45,560 nt of DNA from Clostridia bacterium (lineage in GTDB: Bacteria > Bacillota > Clostridia > Christensenellales > Borkfalkiaceae). Below the pieces are notes generated by a model that worked only from the letters and a program-made list of their open reading frames with translations, was not told where the DNA came from and made no database searches. The translations under genes were made by a program, and so were the position numbers. Of this stretch, positions 6,611 through 13,854 are shown one piece after another. Each line of letters starts with the position of its first letter. The stretch's first letter is position 1. Location of the stretch: contig JAFTPE010000024.1 of NCBI GenBank assembly GCA_017463425.1, positions 1 through 45,560 of the forward strand. The letters are read 5' to 3'.

Positions 6611-7795
6611 ATGAGAAGAACAAAATATACACAGCCTAGAAGTGAAGTATATTTCTTAAAAAAGCGTGTGTCAAGAACGCGTACGAAAGCGATTTGGGTC
6701 GGGTTTTTCTATTTGCTTGGAACAATCGCTTTGGCGGCGTTGGCGGTTCTGCCCACGTTAAATATTGATTATATCAGTATACTTGGTGAAAAACCTGTTT
6801 GGGCGGATTTGAAATTGGGTTTAAACGTCGATACCATCAGTCGAGCTTTGTACATAATTATGTTGGTGATTTTGTTGGTCAACGTATTCGTCAGCATAGC
6901 GAAAATCGATTGGTTGTATAAAAAGAAAGCCAGCAAGACGTATGGATTCAATCGTAACGTATACGCAATGCAGGAAATGGGTCAAATTTTCTCTGCATCT
7001 TTTTCGGTTATCCTTATCGGCAACGTGTTGATTGCATTGTTGAACGGCAATTACGGCAGCGCAGAATTGCTTTCTTTTGAAGGGTTTAAAGACCTGTTTA
7101 ATGAAAGTCAATTCCTTCCTGCAGTACCTCACGTAGCGTTGATTATCGGCGCGGGCGTGGTATTGCACTTTGTACTTGGCGTTTGGGGCGCGAAAATCAG
7201 CCTGTTCTCCGTGGAAGACGGGTCGGGCGTTGTGGAAAATAAAAGACAAATGGGGCGTTTTGCGCCGTTTATTCGTAACTTGTTGCAAGTAATTGTATCC
7301 TTGGTAATCCCTACCATGTTGTTACAAGTAAATTCGATTGACGTTTTCGTGAAAAATGCGCTCAACGGTACAATCGTTGTGGATATTCCTGCAATTTTGC
7401 AAATCGTTATTTTCATTATTTGGGCGGTGCTTATCGTACACGCAACCAATATAACGGAATATAACCTTGACGGTGCAGAGGGCAACGGAATGAAGAATTT
7501 TAAAGTGTTCATTGCCTTGATGTTGGTCGCAGCCGGCGCGCTTTACGCAATGGCGTATCCCGAATCTTTATTCAAATTTGAAGACGTGGACGCAACGAAA
7601 GTGTTGATAATTGCAGGGCTGTCCTTGGTTATGTTTATTATTGAAATCCTTATGAGAAACGCGCCTGCGTTCGTTGACGGCATAGATTATAGCAATTTTG
7701 AAGACGTACAAATCAAAAATGCGGAAAGAAATCCTTTTGCAAGCGCGGACGAAGTGGATATGGATTATTTCTTTACGGACAGGGCTGTACGTTGA
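6611..7795 (+). CDS. Polytopic membrane protein, paralog 1 of a tandem triplet
   Basis: This 394-residue protein of unknown function has an Arg/Lys-rich N-terminus followed by about six to eight membrane segments (near 28-52, 78-98, 125-147, 170-195, 218-240, 255-280, 300-318, 328-345). Blocks shared with its two neighbours are FNRNVYAMQEMGQIFSASFS, VLHFVLGVWG..S, FIRNLLQVIV and VHATNITEY. The start is set at 6611 because GGAGGT lies 6 bp upstream and because the basic N-terminus then aligns with that of the third paralog. An in-frame ATG at 6533 with its own AGGAG would add 26 residues and cannot be excluded. It opens a probable three-gene operon under a consensus promoter. No characterised family is recognised. 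Confidence 0.75.
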   Translation: MRRTKYTQPRSEVYFLKKRVSRTRTKAIWVGFFYLLGTIALAALAVLPTLNIDYISILGEKPVWADLKLGLNVDTISRALYIIMLVILLVNVFVSIAKIDWLYKKKASKTYGFNRNVYAMQEMGQIFSASFSVILIGNVLIALLNGNYGSAELLSFEGFKDLFNESQFLPAVPHVALIIGAGVVLHFVLGVWGAKISLFSVEDGSGVVENKRQMGRFAPFIRNLLQVIVSLVIPTMLLQVNSIDVFVKNALNGTIVVDIPAILQIVIFIIWAVLIVHATNITEYNLDGAEGNGMKNFKVFIALMLVAAGALYAMAYPESLFKFEDVDATKVLIIAGLSLVMFIIEILMRNAPAFVDGIDYSNFEDVQIKNAERNPFASADEVDMDYFFTDRAVR

Positions 7796-7825
7796 AAAGT
7801 ATAAGATAATTTGAGGTAGAATGAT

Positions 7826-9616
7826 ATGTCAAAGAATTATTCGAGAGAGGCAAGATTATCGAGAAAAAATGCAGAATCGGTAATAAGCAGAGCCAGATTG
7901 GTTTCTCTGCTCTATTCTGCTACCGTTATGATTTTGCTCGCTTTGGGATATATGTTCTTATTGGAATTGGGTGGAACTTTAGGTTTTGATTTTTGGGATA
8001 AATATTTCAACAAATGCGAAACCAAAGGTACGGGCTTTATGGACACCGTTTCTATGCAGGCGTTAATGCATTTGATTAACAGCTTGACAAGCGGGGCGTT
8101 GGTATTTGATACAAAATTTATCTTTGCCTTAATTCTCATTTTGCCGTTTATCTATTTCATTTTGGTTTTGGGTTATTACCTTCTTAAATTGATTCTTCTC
8201 ATTTTATACGGATTTATCGCTTTGTTTATTCCTTTGGATAAAAAGCGGATTTTAGGGCCGTCGGTCAAATATAAAAATCCGAAATGGAAAGAAACGAAGA
8301 TAATGCTTAAAAATACGATAAGGGCAGAAGAGGAAAGACAAAAAGGTTTGCAACTTGCGTATAAAAACGAACCGAACAGCAGAAATACGATTCGGAAGGA
8401 ATTGAACGAATGTGAAAATCGTTTGCGTAAATTAAAAGCTCAAAGATCGCAAATGAAAAAATATTTTAAAACGAATCGGTATGCAAAGAACGAACATACG
8501 GCTTACGCGTATAGAGAGAGCCGTAAGGAGATGCGGAAAAAAGCAACCACGTTTATATGGATTTTCCGTATATCGGCTGTCGTATTCTTTGCTTGGATTA
8601 TATTTAAAACCGTCGGTTTGGTTGAATATCAAGCGTTGGAAACGTTCCCCAAAGCAGGGTTCCCTTCGTTAACAGAGATTTTAAAACCTACCTTAATAAA
8701 GACGGAAAGCGGCGTGGTTCGTGATACGCAGTATTTGTATTTTGTCTACATAGCGTTGGGCTTTGGCGTTTTTGCGCATTTCTTGGTTGGCTCGTTATAC
8801 GGTTCGGTTACAAAAATTCGAATGGTTGAAAATTCGCGTACGAGTATCCCTATGAGGGCCGTCCCCGATATGGCGGTAAACGAATATACCATGGACTTTG
8901 ACCTTGATCCAGATTGGGAAAAGTGGAATCGAGAAACTATGTTGGAAGGTAAGACTTCTATAGCAACCTTTGACAGAAAATGGGACGACTCGGACGCAGT
9001 ATTGGTGGAAAGGAATAGAGAATATCCTACGACAATGTTCTTCTTTAGAAACTTTGCGCAGGTCATCTTCTGTTTCTTTATGGTAGCGATATTCATTTAT
9101 TTATTCCCCGCTTTTGGCGAATTGGAATATTTGGTAAAAGCCTCCAAACCTTTCGATATTATCTTGATGATTTTGAAGATTTTGATGTGTTTGTCAATGT
9201 TTAGTTTGGTTATTCACGCAATTTCGATAAAAGAATTTGAATACGATTGTATGGACGAATCGTTGGAAAGAAGAAAATTCGATTATCGTTTGGCGTTGGT
9301 TTCGTTTATTATTGTTACGGCTGTGTATCTCGTAATGGTGATGTTTGTAATCACCGTACCCAACAGCTCGGGCGTATCGGTTACGTTGCAACAGTTGTTT
9401 ACCACGGCGAAACCGTTGGACGATCCTACGGCAAAGGGGGTATTTACGCCGATTTTCTGGGGAATCGTCATTTGTTTGGCGTTGCTAGCGGTTTCTTCCA
9501 GCGCGGCGTTGACGTGCGATATTCTTATCAAACCCAAAGATCCCGTTAAGAAACAAGACGACTTCTTTGCGTTCCTTGGTAGACAGTATCCCAATACGCC
9601 TGATGACGGAGAGTAA
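7826..9616 (+). CDS. Large polytopic membrane protein, paralog 2 with coiled-coil insert
   Basis: This 596-residue protein has a short basic N-terminus, three hydrophobic segments within residues 25-140, then a highly charged, helical insert (about 150-245, rich in Lys, Arg and Glu, probably coiled coil and cytoplasmic), then further membrane segments near 243-263, 300-322, 405-428, 440-470, 492-515 and 540-560. It shares with its neighbours the blocks FAHFLVGSLYGS, FFRNFAQVIFCFF and IHAISIKEFEYD. GAGGT precedes the ATG by 9 bp. It lies 30 bp after paralog 1, so co-translation from one mRNA is likely. I do not recognise a characterised family and infer no function beyond membrane location. 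Confidence 0.75.
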   Translation: MSKNYSREARLSRKNAESVISRARLVSLLYSATVMILLALGYMFLLELGGTLGFDFWDKYFNKCETKGTGFMDTVSMQALMHLINSLTSGALVFDTKFIFALILILPFIYFILVLGYYLLKLILLILYGFIALFIPLDKKRILGPSVKYKNPKWKETKIMLKNTIRAEEERQKGLQLAYKNEPNSRNTIRKELNECENRLRKLKAQRSQMKKYFKTNRYAKNEHTAYAYRESRKEMRKKATTFIWIFRISAVVFFAWIIFKTVGLVEYQALETFPKAGFPSLTEILKPTLIKTESGVVRDTQYLYFVYIALGFGVFAHFLVGSLYGSVTKIRMVENSRTSIPMRAVPDMAVNEYTMDFDLDPDWEKWNRETMLEGKTSIATFDRKWDDSDAVLVERNREYPTTMFFFRNFAQVIFCFFMVAIFIYLFPAFGELEYLVKASKPFDIILMILKILMCLSMFSLVIHAISIKEFEYDCMDESLERRKFDYRLALVSFIIVTAVYLVMVMFVITVPNSSGVSVTLQQLFTTAKPLDDPTAKGVFTPIFWGIVICLALLAVSSSAALTCDILIKPKDPVKKQDDFFAFLGRQYPNTPDDGE

Positions 9617-9644
9617 GGAAACGCTTGAAAAATTTATGGAAATA

Positions 9645-9761
9645 ACGGCTGGCGGCATTATGTGCCGCCAAACCGTATAAACCCCAAATGGGTGGACAAA
9701 GCGTTTTTGCGCTTTGTTTGATACGATTAAGCAAAACGTAACCGTAAGTAAGGCGTTTTGC
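9645..9761 (+). other. Hairpin-rich intercistronic segment between paralogs 2 and 3
   Basis: The 161-bp gap contains three strong stem-loops in a row: 9645-9676 (GGCGGCA/TGCCGCC with outer ACGG/CCGT), 9696-9717 (ACAAAGCG/CGCTTTGT) and 9731-9761 (GCAAAACG/CGTTTTGC), the last ending just before the GAGGAG site of the third gene. No strong U-tract follows the first; the second is followed by only TT. They may be processing, stability or translation-control elements. Confidence 0.5.
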
Positions 9762-9777
9762 GTTGAGGAGATTTGCG

Positions 9778-11142
9778 ATGAGAGCGTATAATCTGAGTGG
9801 TGTTACCGCATCAAGAAGAAAAGCGAAAAAGATGCACAAAAAAGCAAAGCGCGTAGCCTGGATTTATTTGCTTGGCTTGTTGGTGATGGCTGTTTTGTCG
9901 TTGTTGCCTTGTCTTCAAATTAAGTATGAAAAAGGAAACGGGGGCATGTTTGGTAACCTTTGCGTTATCAACTTTTTCCGTCCGATTTTTGCCGTATTCT
10001 CGGGTAAATTTGACGGCGCAATGGTCGGTGTGATTTATCTCGTAATGCTGATTGTTGTTTGGAGAAACCTGATGAGGAGTTTTTCATACGTACATAAAGC
10101 GACGAAAAAGAATTATCGAAACGTCAGCGCGTTCAATAGAAACGTTGCCGCGATGGAAGAATTGGGAGATATTTTCTCGTCTTCATTTGCAACAATGACC
10201 GTTTGCTATTTCTTGATGTATTTGCTGACTCCGATGGAGGGTGCATTCAGTATTTCCCGTGGTGAAAACGCATTTACTTTGATGGGATATATTGCATTGG
10301 CGGTTGGTTTGATTGTTCATTTTGTAGCAGGTACGTACGGCGGAACCAGCAGTTTGTTTTTGGTGGGCGTTACGGTTGAAGAAAAGAAACGCAAAGACAG
10401 CGTTTGGTTGTATTTCCTCCGTAACTTTATCCAAGTCGTTGTGGTTGTAGCAATCGTATATATGGTTGCGCCCGTATTTACGTTGTATAAATATATTCCT
10501 GGCTTTACAATTCCCAAATTGTTTAAAGAAGAACTGATGGTAATGCTCGGGGTGATTTTGCAGTTGATTGCGACGGTATTTATCGTATTGTTGCTCGTTC
10601 GCGCAACTTCGTCCGTAGAATTTGGTTTGACGGGTATGGAAGCGTCGGGGATGCGTAAATATGCGATATTCGTGCTGATTGCCGCTGTGCTTAGCGTCGG
10701 TTTATTCATTGTAGACAAAGATTGGCTGAGCGGAAAGATGATTTACAATTACTTGATTGCCGCGTTGGCAGGGATTGCAGGTTTCGTTTTGGATTTATTG
10801 ATTCGTCCGAAAGACGATAGAGAAGACAGACCCGATCAATCGAGAGAAGTCGTTGAAGATTGGGAAGAACAAGAGCCTGCGCCCGAACAGGAAAAGGTTC
10901 AAGAAACGGCTGCGCTTGGTTCGGTTGATAATCCTTTGGCTGTTAAGGTTACGTTACCTACGTCTATGGACCCTACGGGCTTGTCTGTGCCGATTGGCGA
11001 TGCGCCTATGTTCTGGGAAATTAAATGCCCTGTATGCGACAAAACTTTGTCGGTAAAAGACGGCGTAATGTACAATCGTTGTCCCTCTTGCGGTAAGGTA
11101 TTCCAAGTGCGTAAAGGTAAAAAGGGAATCCCGAACGAGTAA
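9778..11142 (+). CDS. Polytopic membrane protein with C-terminal zinc ribbon, paralog 3
   Basis: This 454-residue protein has a basic N-terminus, about seven membrane segments (near 25-46, 80-97, 135-153, 165-190, 213-238, 255-280, 298-316, 328-345), an acidic Pro/Glu-rich linker (about 352-400) and a C-terminal zinc ribbon of the form CPVC-x14-CPSC (about 421-442). Shared blocks with its neighbours are FNRNVAAMEELGDIFSSSFA, VHFVAGTYGG..S, FLRNFIQVVV and VRATSSVEF. The ATG at 9778 is chosen for its GAGGAG site 7 bp upstream; the in-frame TTG at 9763 overlaps that site. The ribbon suggests binding to a nucleic acid or protein partner, but this is inference. A terminator closes the cluster. Confidence 0.78.
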   Translation: MRAYNLSGVTASRRKAKKMHKKAKRVAWIYLLGLLVMAVLSLLPCLQIKYEKGNGGMFGNLCVINFFRPIFAVFSGKFDGAMVGVIYLVMLIVVWRNLMRSFSYVHKATKKNYRNVSAFNRNVAAMEELGDIFSSSFATMTVCYFLMYLLTPMEGAFSISRGENAFTLMGYIALAVGLIVHFVAGTYGGTSSLFLVGVTVEEKKRKDSVWLYFLRNFIQVVVVVAIVYMVAPVFTLYKYIPGFTIPKLFKEELMVMLGVILQLIATVFIVLLLVRATSSVEFGLTGMEASGMRKYAIFVLIAAVLSVGLFIVDKDWLSGKMIYNYLIAALAGIAGFVLDLLIRPKDDREDRPDQSREVVEDWEEQEPAPEQEKVQETAALGSVDNPLAVKVTLPTSMDPTGLSVPIGDAPMFWEIKCPVCDKTLSVKDGVMYNRCPSCGKVFQVRKGKKGIPNE

Positions 11143-11153
11143 TATAAACAAAC

Positions 11154-11189
11154 ACGCTCTGCCGTCCTATGACAGCGGAGCGTATTTTT
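11154..11189 (+). terminator. Intrinsic terminator after the membrane-protein cluster
   Basis: ACGCTC pairs with GAGCGT, with further imperfect pairs (GCCGTC region) inside, followed by ATTTTT. Confidence 0.75.
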
Positions 11190-11222
11190 CTAAACAAAAG
11201 ACAGAAAGCGGTAAAAAGCCTT

Positions 11223-11260
11223 GTAAAACGCTTGAAAAAAGTAGCGTTTTACGATATAAT
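11223..11260 (+). promoter_or_regulatory. proS promoter with an inverted repeat embracing the -35
   Basis: TTGAAA (11232-11237), 17-bp spacer and TATAAT (11255-11260). A perfect 9-bp inverted repeat, GTAAAACGC (11223-11231) and GCGTTTTAC (11244-11252), directly flanks the -35 element and lies where a repressor would block polymerase. Confidence 0.65.
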
Positions 11261-11303
11261 TATATAATGAAATTAGTCGTTTTCCTGAGGAGGTAGAGTG
11301 GAG

Positions 11304-12734
11304 ATGGCAAAAGAAAATCAATTTGTAGAACAAATCGCGGATATTGACGCGGATTTTCCGCAATGGTATACGGACGTCGTATTAAAGACGAAACTTGTGG
11401 ATTACGGGCCTGTAAAGGGTACGATGGTAATTCGCCCGTACGGTTACGCTATTTGGGAAAATATTCAAAACGAAATGAACGCGCGCTTTAAAAAGCGTGG
11501 CGTGCAAAACGCATATTTCCCTTTACTTATCCCCATGAGTTATTTCACGAAAGAGGCAGAACACGTAGAGGGGTTTGCGCCCGAAGTGGCAGTGGTAACG
11601 CACGCAGGCGGTGAAAAATTGTCCGAACCGTTGGCGATTCGTCCTACTTCGGAAACGATTATTGGCACGATGATGGCGAAATGGGTACAATCTTATCGCG
11701 ATTTGCCGTTGAAAGTGAATCAATGGTGTAACGTTATGCGTTGGGAAAAAACGACGCGTCCATTTTTGCGTACCAGCGAATTTTTATGGCAAGAAGGTCA
11801 TACGGCGCACGCAACCGCGCAGGAGGCAGAAGAAGAAACACAGGCTATGTTGCAAATTTATAAGGAATTTGCGGAAAATTGCCTTGCTATTCCCGTAATC
11901 ACGGGTCAAAAAACGGAAAAGGAACGTTTTGCAGGCGCAGTTGCAACCTATACAATGGAAGCAATGATGCACGACGGTAAGAGCCTGCAAGCAGGTACGT
12001 CGCATTATTTGGGGCAAAATTTTGCGAAAGCGTTTGATATTCAATACCTTGGCAACGACGGCGCGTTGCAAAACGCATACACGACGTCTTGGGGTGTTTC
12101 CACCCGTTTAATCGGCGCGATTATTATGACGCACGGCGACGCGCGCGGCTTGGTATTGCCGCCCGTGGTTGCGCCCATTCAATGCGTAATCGTTCCGATT
12201 GCGGCGAGAAAAGGCGGCGTGGTAGAGGCTTGTGAAGCGTTAAAAACCCAACTTGAAAACGCAGGAATCCGCGTTACGTTTGACAACACCGACAACAGCC
12301 CTGGCTGGAAGTTTAACGAATGGGAAATGAAAGGCGTGCCTGTACGTATCGAACTTGGTCCTCGTGATATCGAAGCAGGAAAAATGCTTTGCGCGCGTAG
12401 AGATACTTTGGAAAAAGTTGAAATGCCTTTGGAAAACGCGGCAAACAGTATTAAGGAATTGCTTGCAAGCGTGCAGAAAGACATGTTGGAGGCTGCGAGA
12501 AAACGTCGCGACGAAAGAATTGTTTATGCGGACGATATGGCAGGGATTCTTGCAGGCGTGGAACAAGGCAATTTCGTAAAAGCAGGTTGGTGCGGTTGCC
12601 GCGCATGCGAAGACAAGATAAAAGAACAAACGGCGGCGACGGCACGTGTATACGCAGAGGGCGAAACGGCGGATAAATGCGCGGTTTGCGGAAAAGATGC
12701 AAAGCACATGATTATCTTTGCTCGGGCATATTAA
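11304..12734 (+). CDS. proS: Prolyl-tRNA synthetase (archaeal/eukaryote-like type)
   Basis: ProRS charges tRNA-Pro with proline. The 476-residue protein lacks the large insertion (editing) domain of the classical bacterial type and matches the short archaeal-type form found in many Clostridia. The class II catalytic core shows motif 2 as RWEKTTRPFLRTSEFLWQEG and the histidine-rich TAHAT; the C-terminal part carries a Cys cluster (CGCRAC ... CAVCGKDAKH) that binds zinc in this type, and the chain ends in the typical aromatic ARAY. ATG at 11304 is preferred over GTG at 11298 because the GAGGAGGT site ends 9 bp before it rather than 3. No T-box precedes it. Confidence 0.96.
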   Translation: MAKENQFVEQIADIDADFPQWYTDVVLKTKLVDYGPVKGTMVIRPYGYAIWENIQNEMNARFKKRGVQNAYFPLLIPMSYFTKEAEHVEGFAPEVAVVTHAGGEKLSEPLAIRPTSETIIGTMMAKWVQSYRDLPLKVNQWCNVMRWEKTTRPFLRTSEFLWQEGHTAHATAQEAEEETQAMLQIYKEFAENCLAIPVITGQKTEKERFAGAVATYTMEAMMHDGKSLQAGTSHYLGQNFAKAFDIQYLGNDGALQNAYTTSWGVSTRLIGAIIMTHGDARGLVLPPVVAPIQCVIVPIAARKGGVVEACEALKTQLENAGIRVTFDNTDNSPGWKFNEWEMKGVPVRIELGPRDIEAGKMLCARRDTLEKVEMPLENAANSIKELLASVQKDMLEAARKRRDERIVYADDMAGILAGVEQGNFVKAGWCGCRACEDKIKEQTAATARVYAEGETADKCAVCGKDAKHMIIFARAY

Positions 12735-12771
12735 AATACAAAAAACGACAAAATGTTTAACGTGAAAAAAT

Positions 12772-12797
12772 CCTACTTTCAAAAAGTAGGTTGTTTT
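12772..12797 (+). terminator. Probable terminator after proS
   Basis: CCTACTTT pairs with AAAGTAGG around a 3-nt loop, followed by TTGTTTT. Confidence 0.65.
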
Positions 12798-12819
12798 GCT
12801 ATAATTATGCAAAACAACC
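12789..12819 (+). repeat. Perfect 11-bp inverted repeat with a TATAAT loop
   Basis: GGTTGTTTTGC (12789-12799) and GCAAAACAACC (12809-12819) enclose TATAATTAT. The right arm of the preceding terminator overlaps the left arm. The TGC-TATAAT within it resembles an extended -10 element, so this may be an operator-promoter; no gene starts immediately after it. Confidence 0.5.
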
Positions 12820-12882
12820 AATAGTTAAGTGAAAATTCCCTGTTTAGTTGAGTAAATGTTCATTTTTTCAACGGTTGTTATC

Positions 12883-12911
12883 TTGACTTTAAAGGTTTGC
12901 GGTGATATAAT
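12883..12911 (+). promoter_or_regulatory. Sigma-A promoter of the XRE regulator
   Basis: TTGACT, 17-bp spacer, TATAAT, 29 bp before the start codon. Confidence 0.75.
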
Positions 12912-12940
12912 TTAGCCATCAAAGAAAAGGAGTTTTAACA

Positions 12941-13441
12941 ATGAACACAACTTTAGGAAAAAGAATTTCAGATTTACGCCATGAAAAGGAACTAAAACAA
13001 GACGTGCTTGCCGAAAAACTCGGAGTAAGTCCTCAAGCGGTAAGCAAATGGGAAAATGACCAAAACTGCCCCGATATTTCCCTGCTCCCTCTGCTTGCAA
13101 AAATTCTCGGTGTTAGCGTTGACGAACTTCTCTCCAGCAAAAAAGGGGAAACCTCCGAAGTCAGATTACTGCCCGAAAGCGATAGAAAAGATATCAAGGA
13201 TATGATGCTCCGTATCGTAATCAAAAGCGAAGACGGCGACGTGGTAAAGGTAAATCTTCCTCTTGCCATAATAGAAGTTGCAATCGATAGCGGACTGACT
13301 ATGTCGCAAGTTTCTGGAAATGAAGCACTTAAAAACATAGACCTGAACAAGATTATGGATATGGTAAGACAGGGTGCTATAGGAAATATTATAGAGGTGG
13401 AAAGTACTGACGGGAACACAGTTCGGGTTTTTGTGGAGTAA
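12941..13441 (+). CDS. XRE-family transcriptional regulator with SHOCT-like C-terminal domain
   Basis: The N-terminal 65 residues form a Cro/CI-type helix-turn-helix (KRISDLRHEKELKQDVLAEKLGVSPQAVSKWENDQ..PDISLLPLLAKILGVSVDELL, written in parts). The C-terminal region (about 80-166) is a beta-rich domain repeated in bacterial HTH and cell-envelope proteins, with LRIVIKSEDGDVVKVNLPL, QVSGNEALKNID and a closing DGNTVRVFVE. AAAGGAG precedes the ATG. The next gene, three bases after the stop, is probably its co-expressed partner. A regulator of its own operon or of envelope functions is plausible, but no operator is identified. Confidence 0.85.
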   Translation: MNTTLGKRISDLRHEKELKQDVLAEKLGVSPQAVSKWENDQNCPDISLLPLLAKILGVSVDELLSSKKGETSEVRLLPESDRKDIKDMMLRIVIKSEDGDVVKVNLPLAIIEVAIDSGLTMSQVSGNEALKNIDLNKIMDMVRQGAIGNIIEVESTDGNTVRVFVE

Positions 13442-13444
13442 AAG

Positions 13445-13678
13445 ATGAAAATAACAATAAATACTCGTACCGTTTTTCTTTTTCCCACGGGACTTATCGC
13501 AAATCGCTTTACAGCAGGAATTATTCGGAGAAAGTTAAAAAAAGAAGGGGTAAGACTGACGAGAAAACAAACTTCCATATTTATAAAAGAAATCAGACGG
13601 CATAAAAAGAACTATGCCGATTGGAATCTTGTCGAGGTTGACTGCAAAAACGGAGATAAAATAAGGGTGAAGATATAA
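13445..13678 (+). CDS. Small basic protein paired with the XRE regulator
   Basis: This 77-residue, strongly basic protein (many Lys and Arg) starts MKITINTRTVFLFPTGLIANRF and ends in a short beta segment VEVDCKNGDKIRVKI that resembles the end of the upstream regulator's C-terminal domain. Small proteins of this shape commonly follow XRE/SHOCT-like regulators in Bacillota. It has a weak hydrophobic N-terminal stretch but no clear membrane helix. The gene begins three bases after its neighbour's stop, so it is translationally coupled to it. Function unknown. Confidence 0.75.
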   Translation: MKITINTRTVFLFPTGLIANRFTAGIIRRKLKKEGVRLTRKQTSIFIKEIRRHKKNYADWNLVEVDCKNGDKIRVKI

Positions 13679-13741
13679 AAATGTAAACGAGAAAACTTTA
13701 CCGTATCACTTATACTTTCCCATATGTAAAATGCTAAGAAT

Positions 13742-13778
13742 ATAGGACGAAGAATTTAAAAATTTTTCGTCCTATTTA
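13742..13778 (+). terminator. Hairpin between convergent XRE partner gene and spoIIE
   Basis: ATAGGACGAA (13742-13751) pairs with TTCGTCCTAT (13766-13775); T-rich on both sides of the loop but with only a short T-tract after it. It could serve either strand. The remaining bases to 13854 hold no gene that I can support. Confidence 0.55.
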
Positions 13779-13854
13779 CGTCGAAAAGAATGTTATTTGT
13801 TTTGGATTTTAAAACGTTCTTTTGGAATCCGATAAAGCCGTTAAGTAGGTTTTT

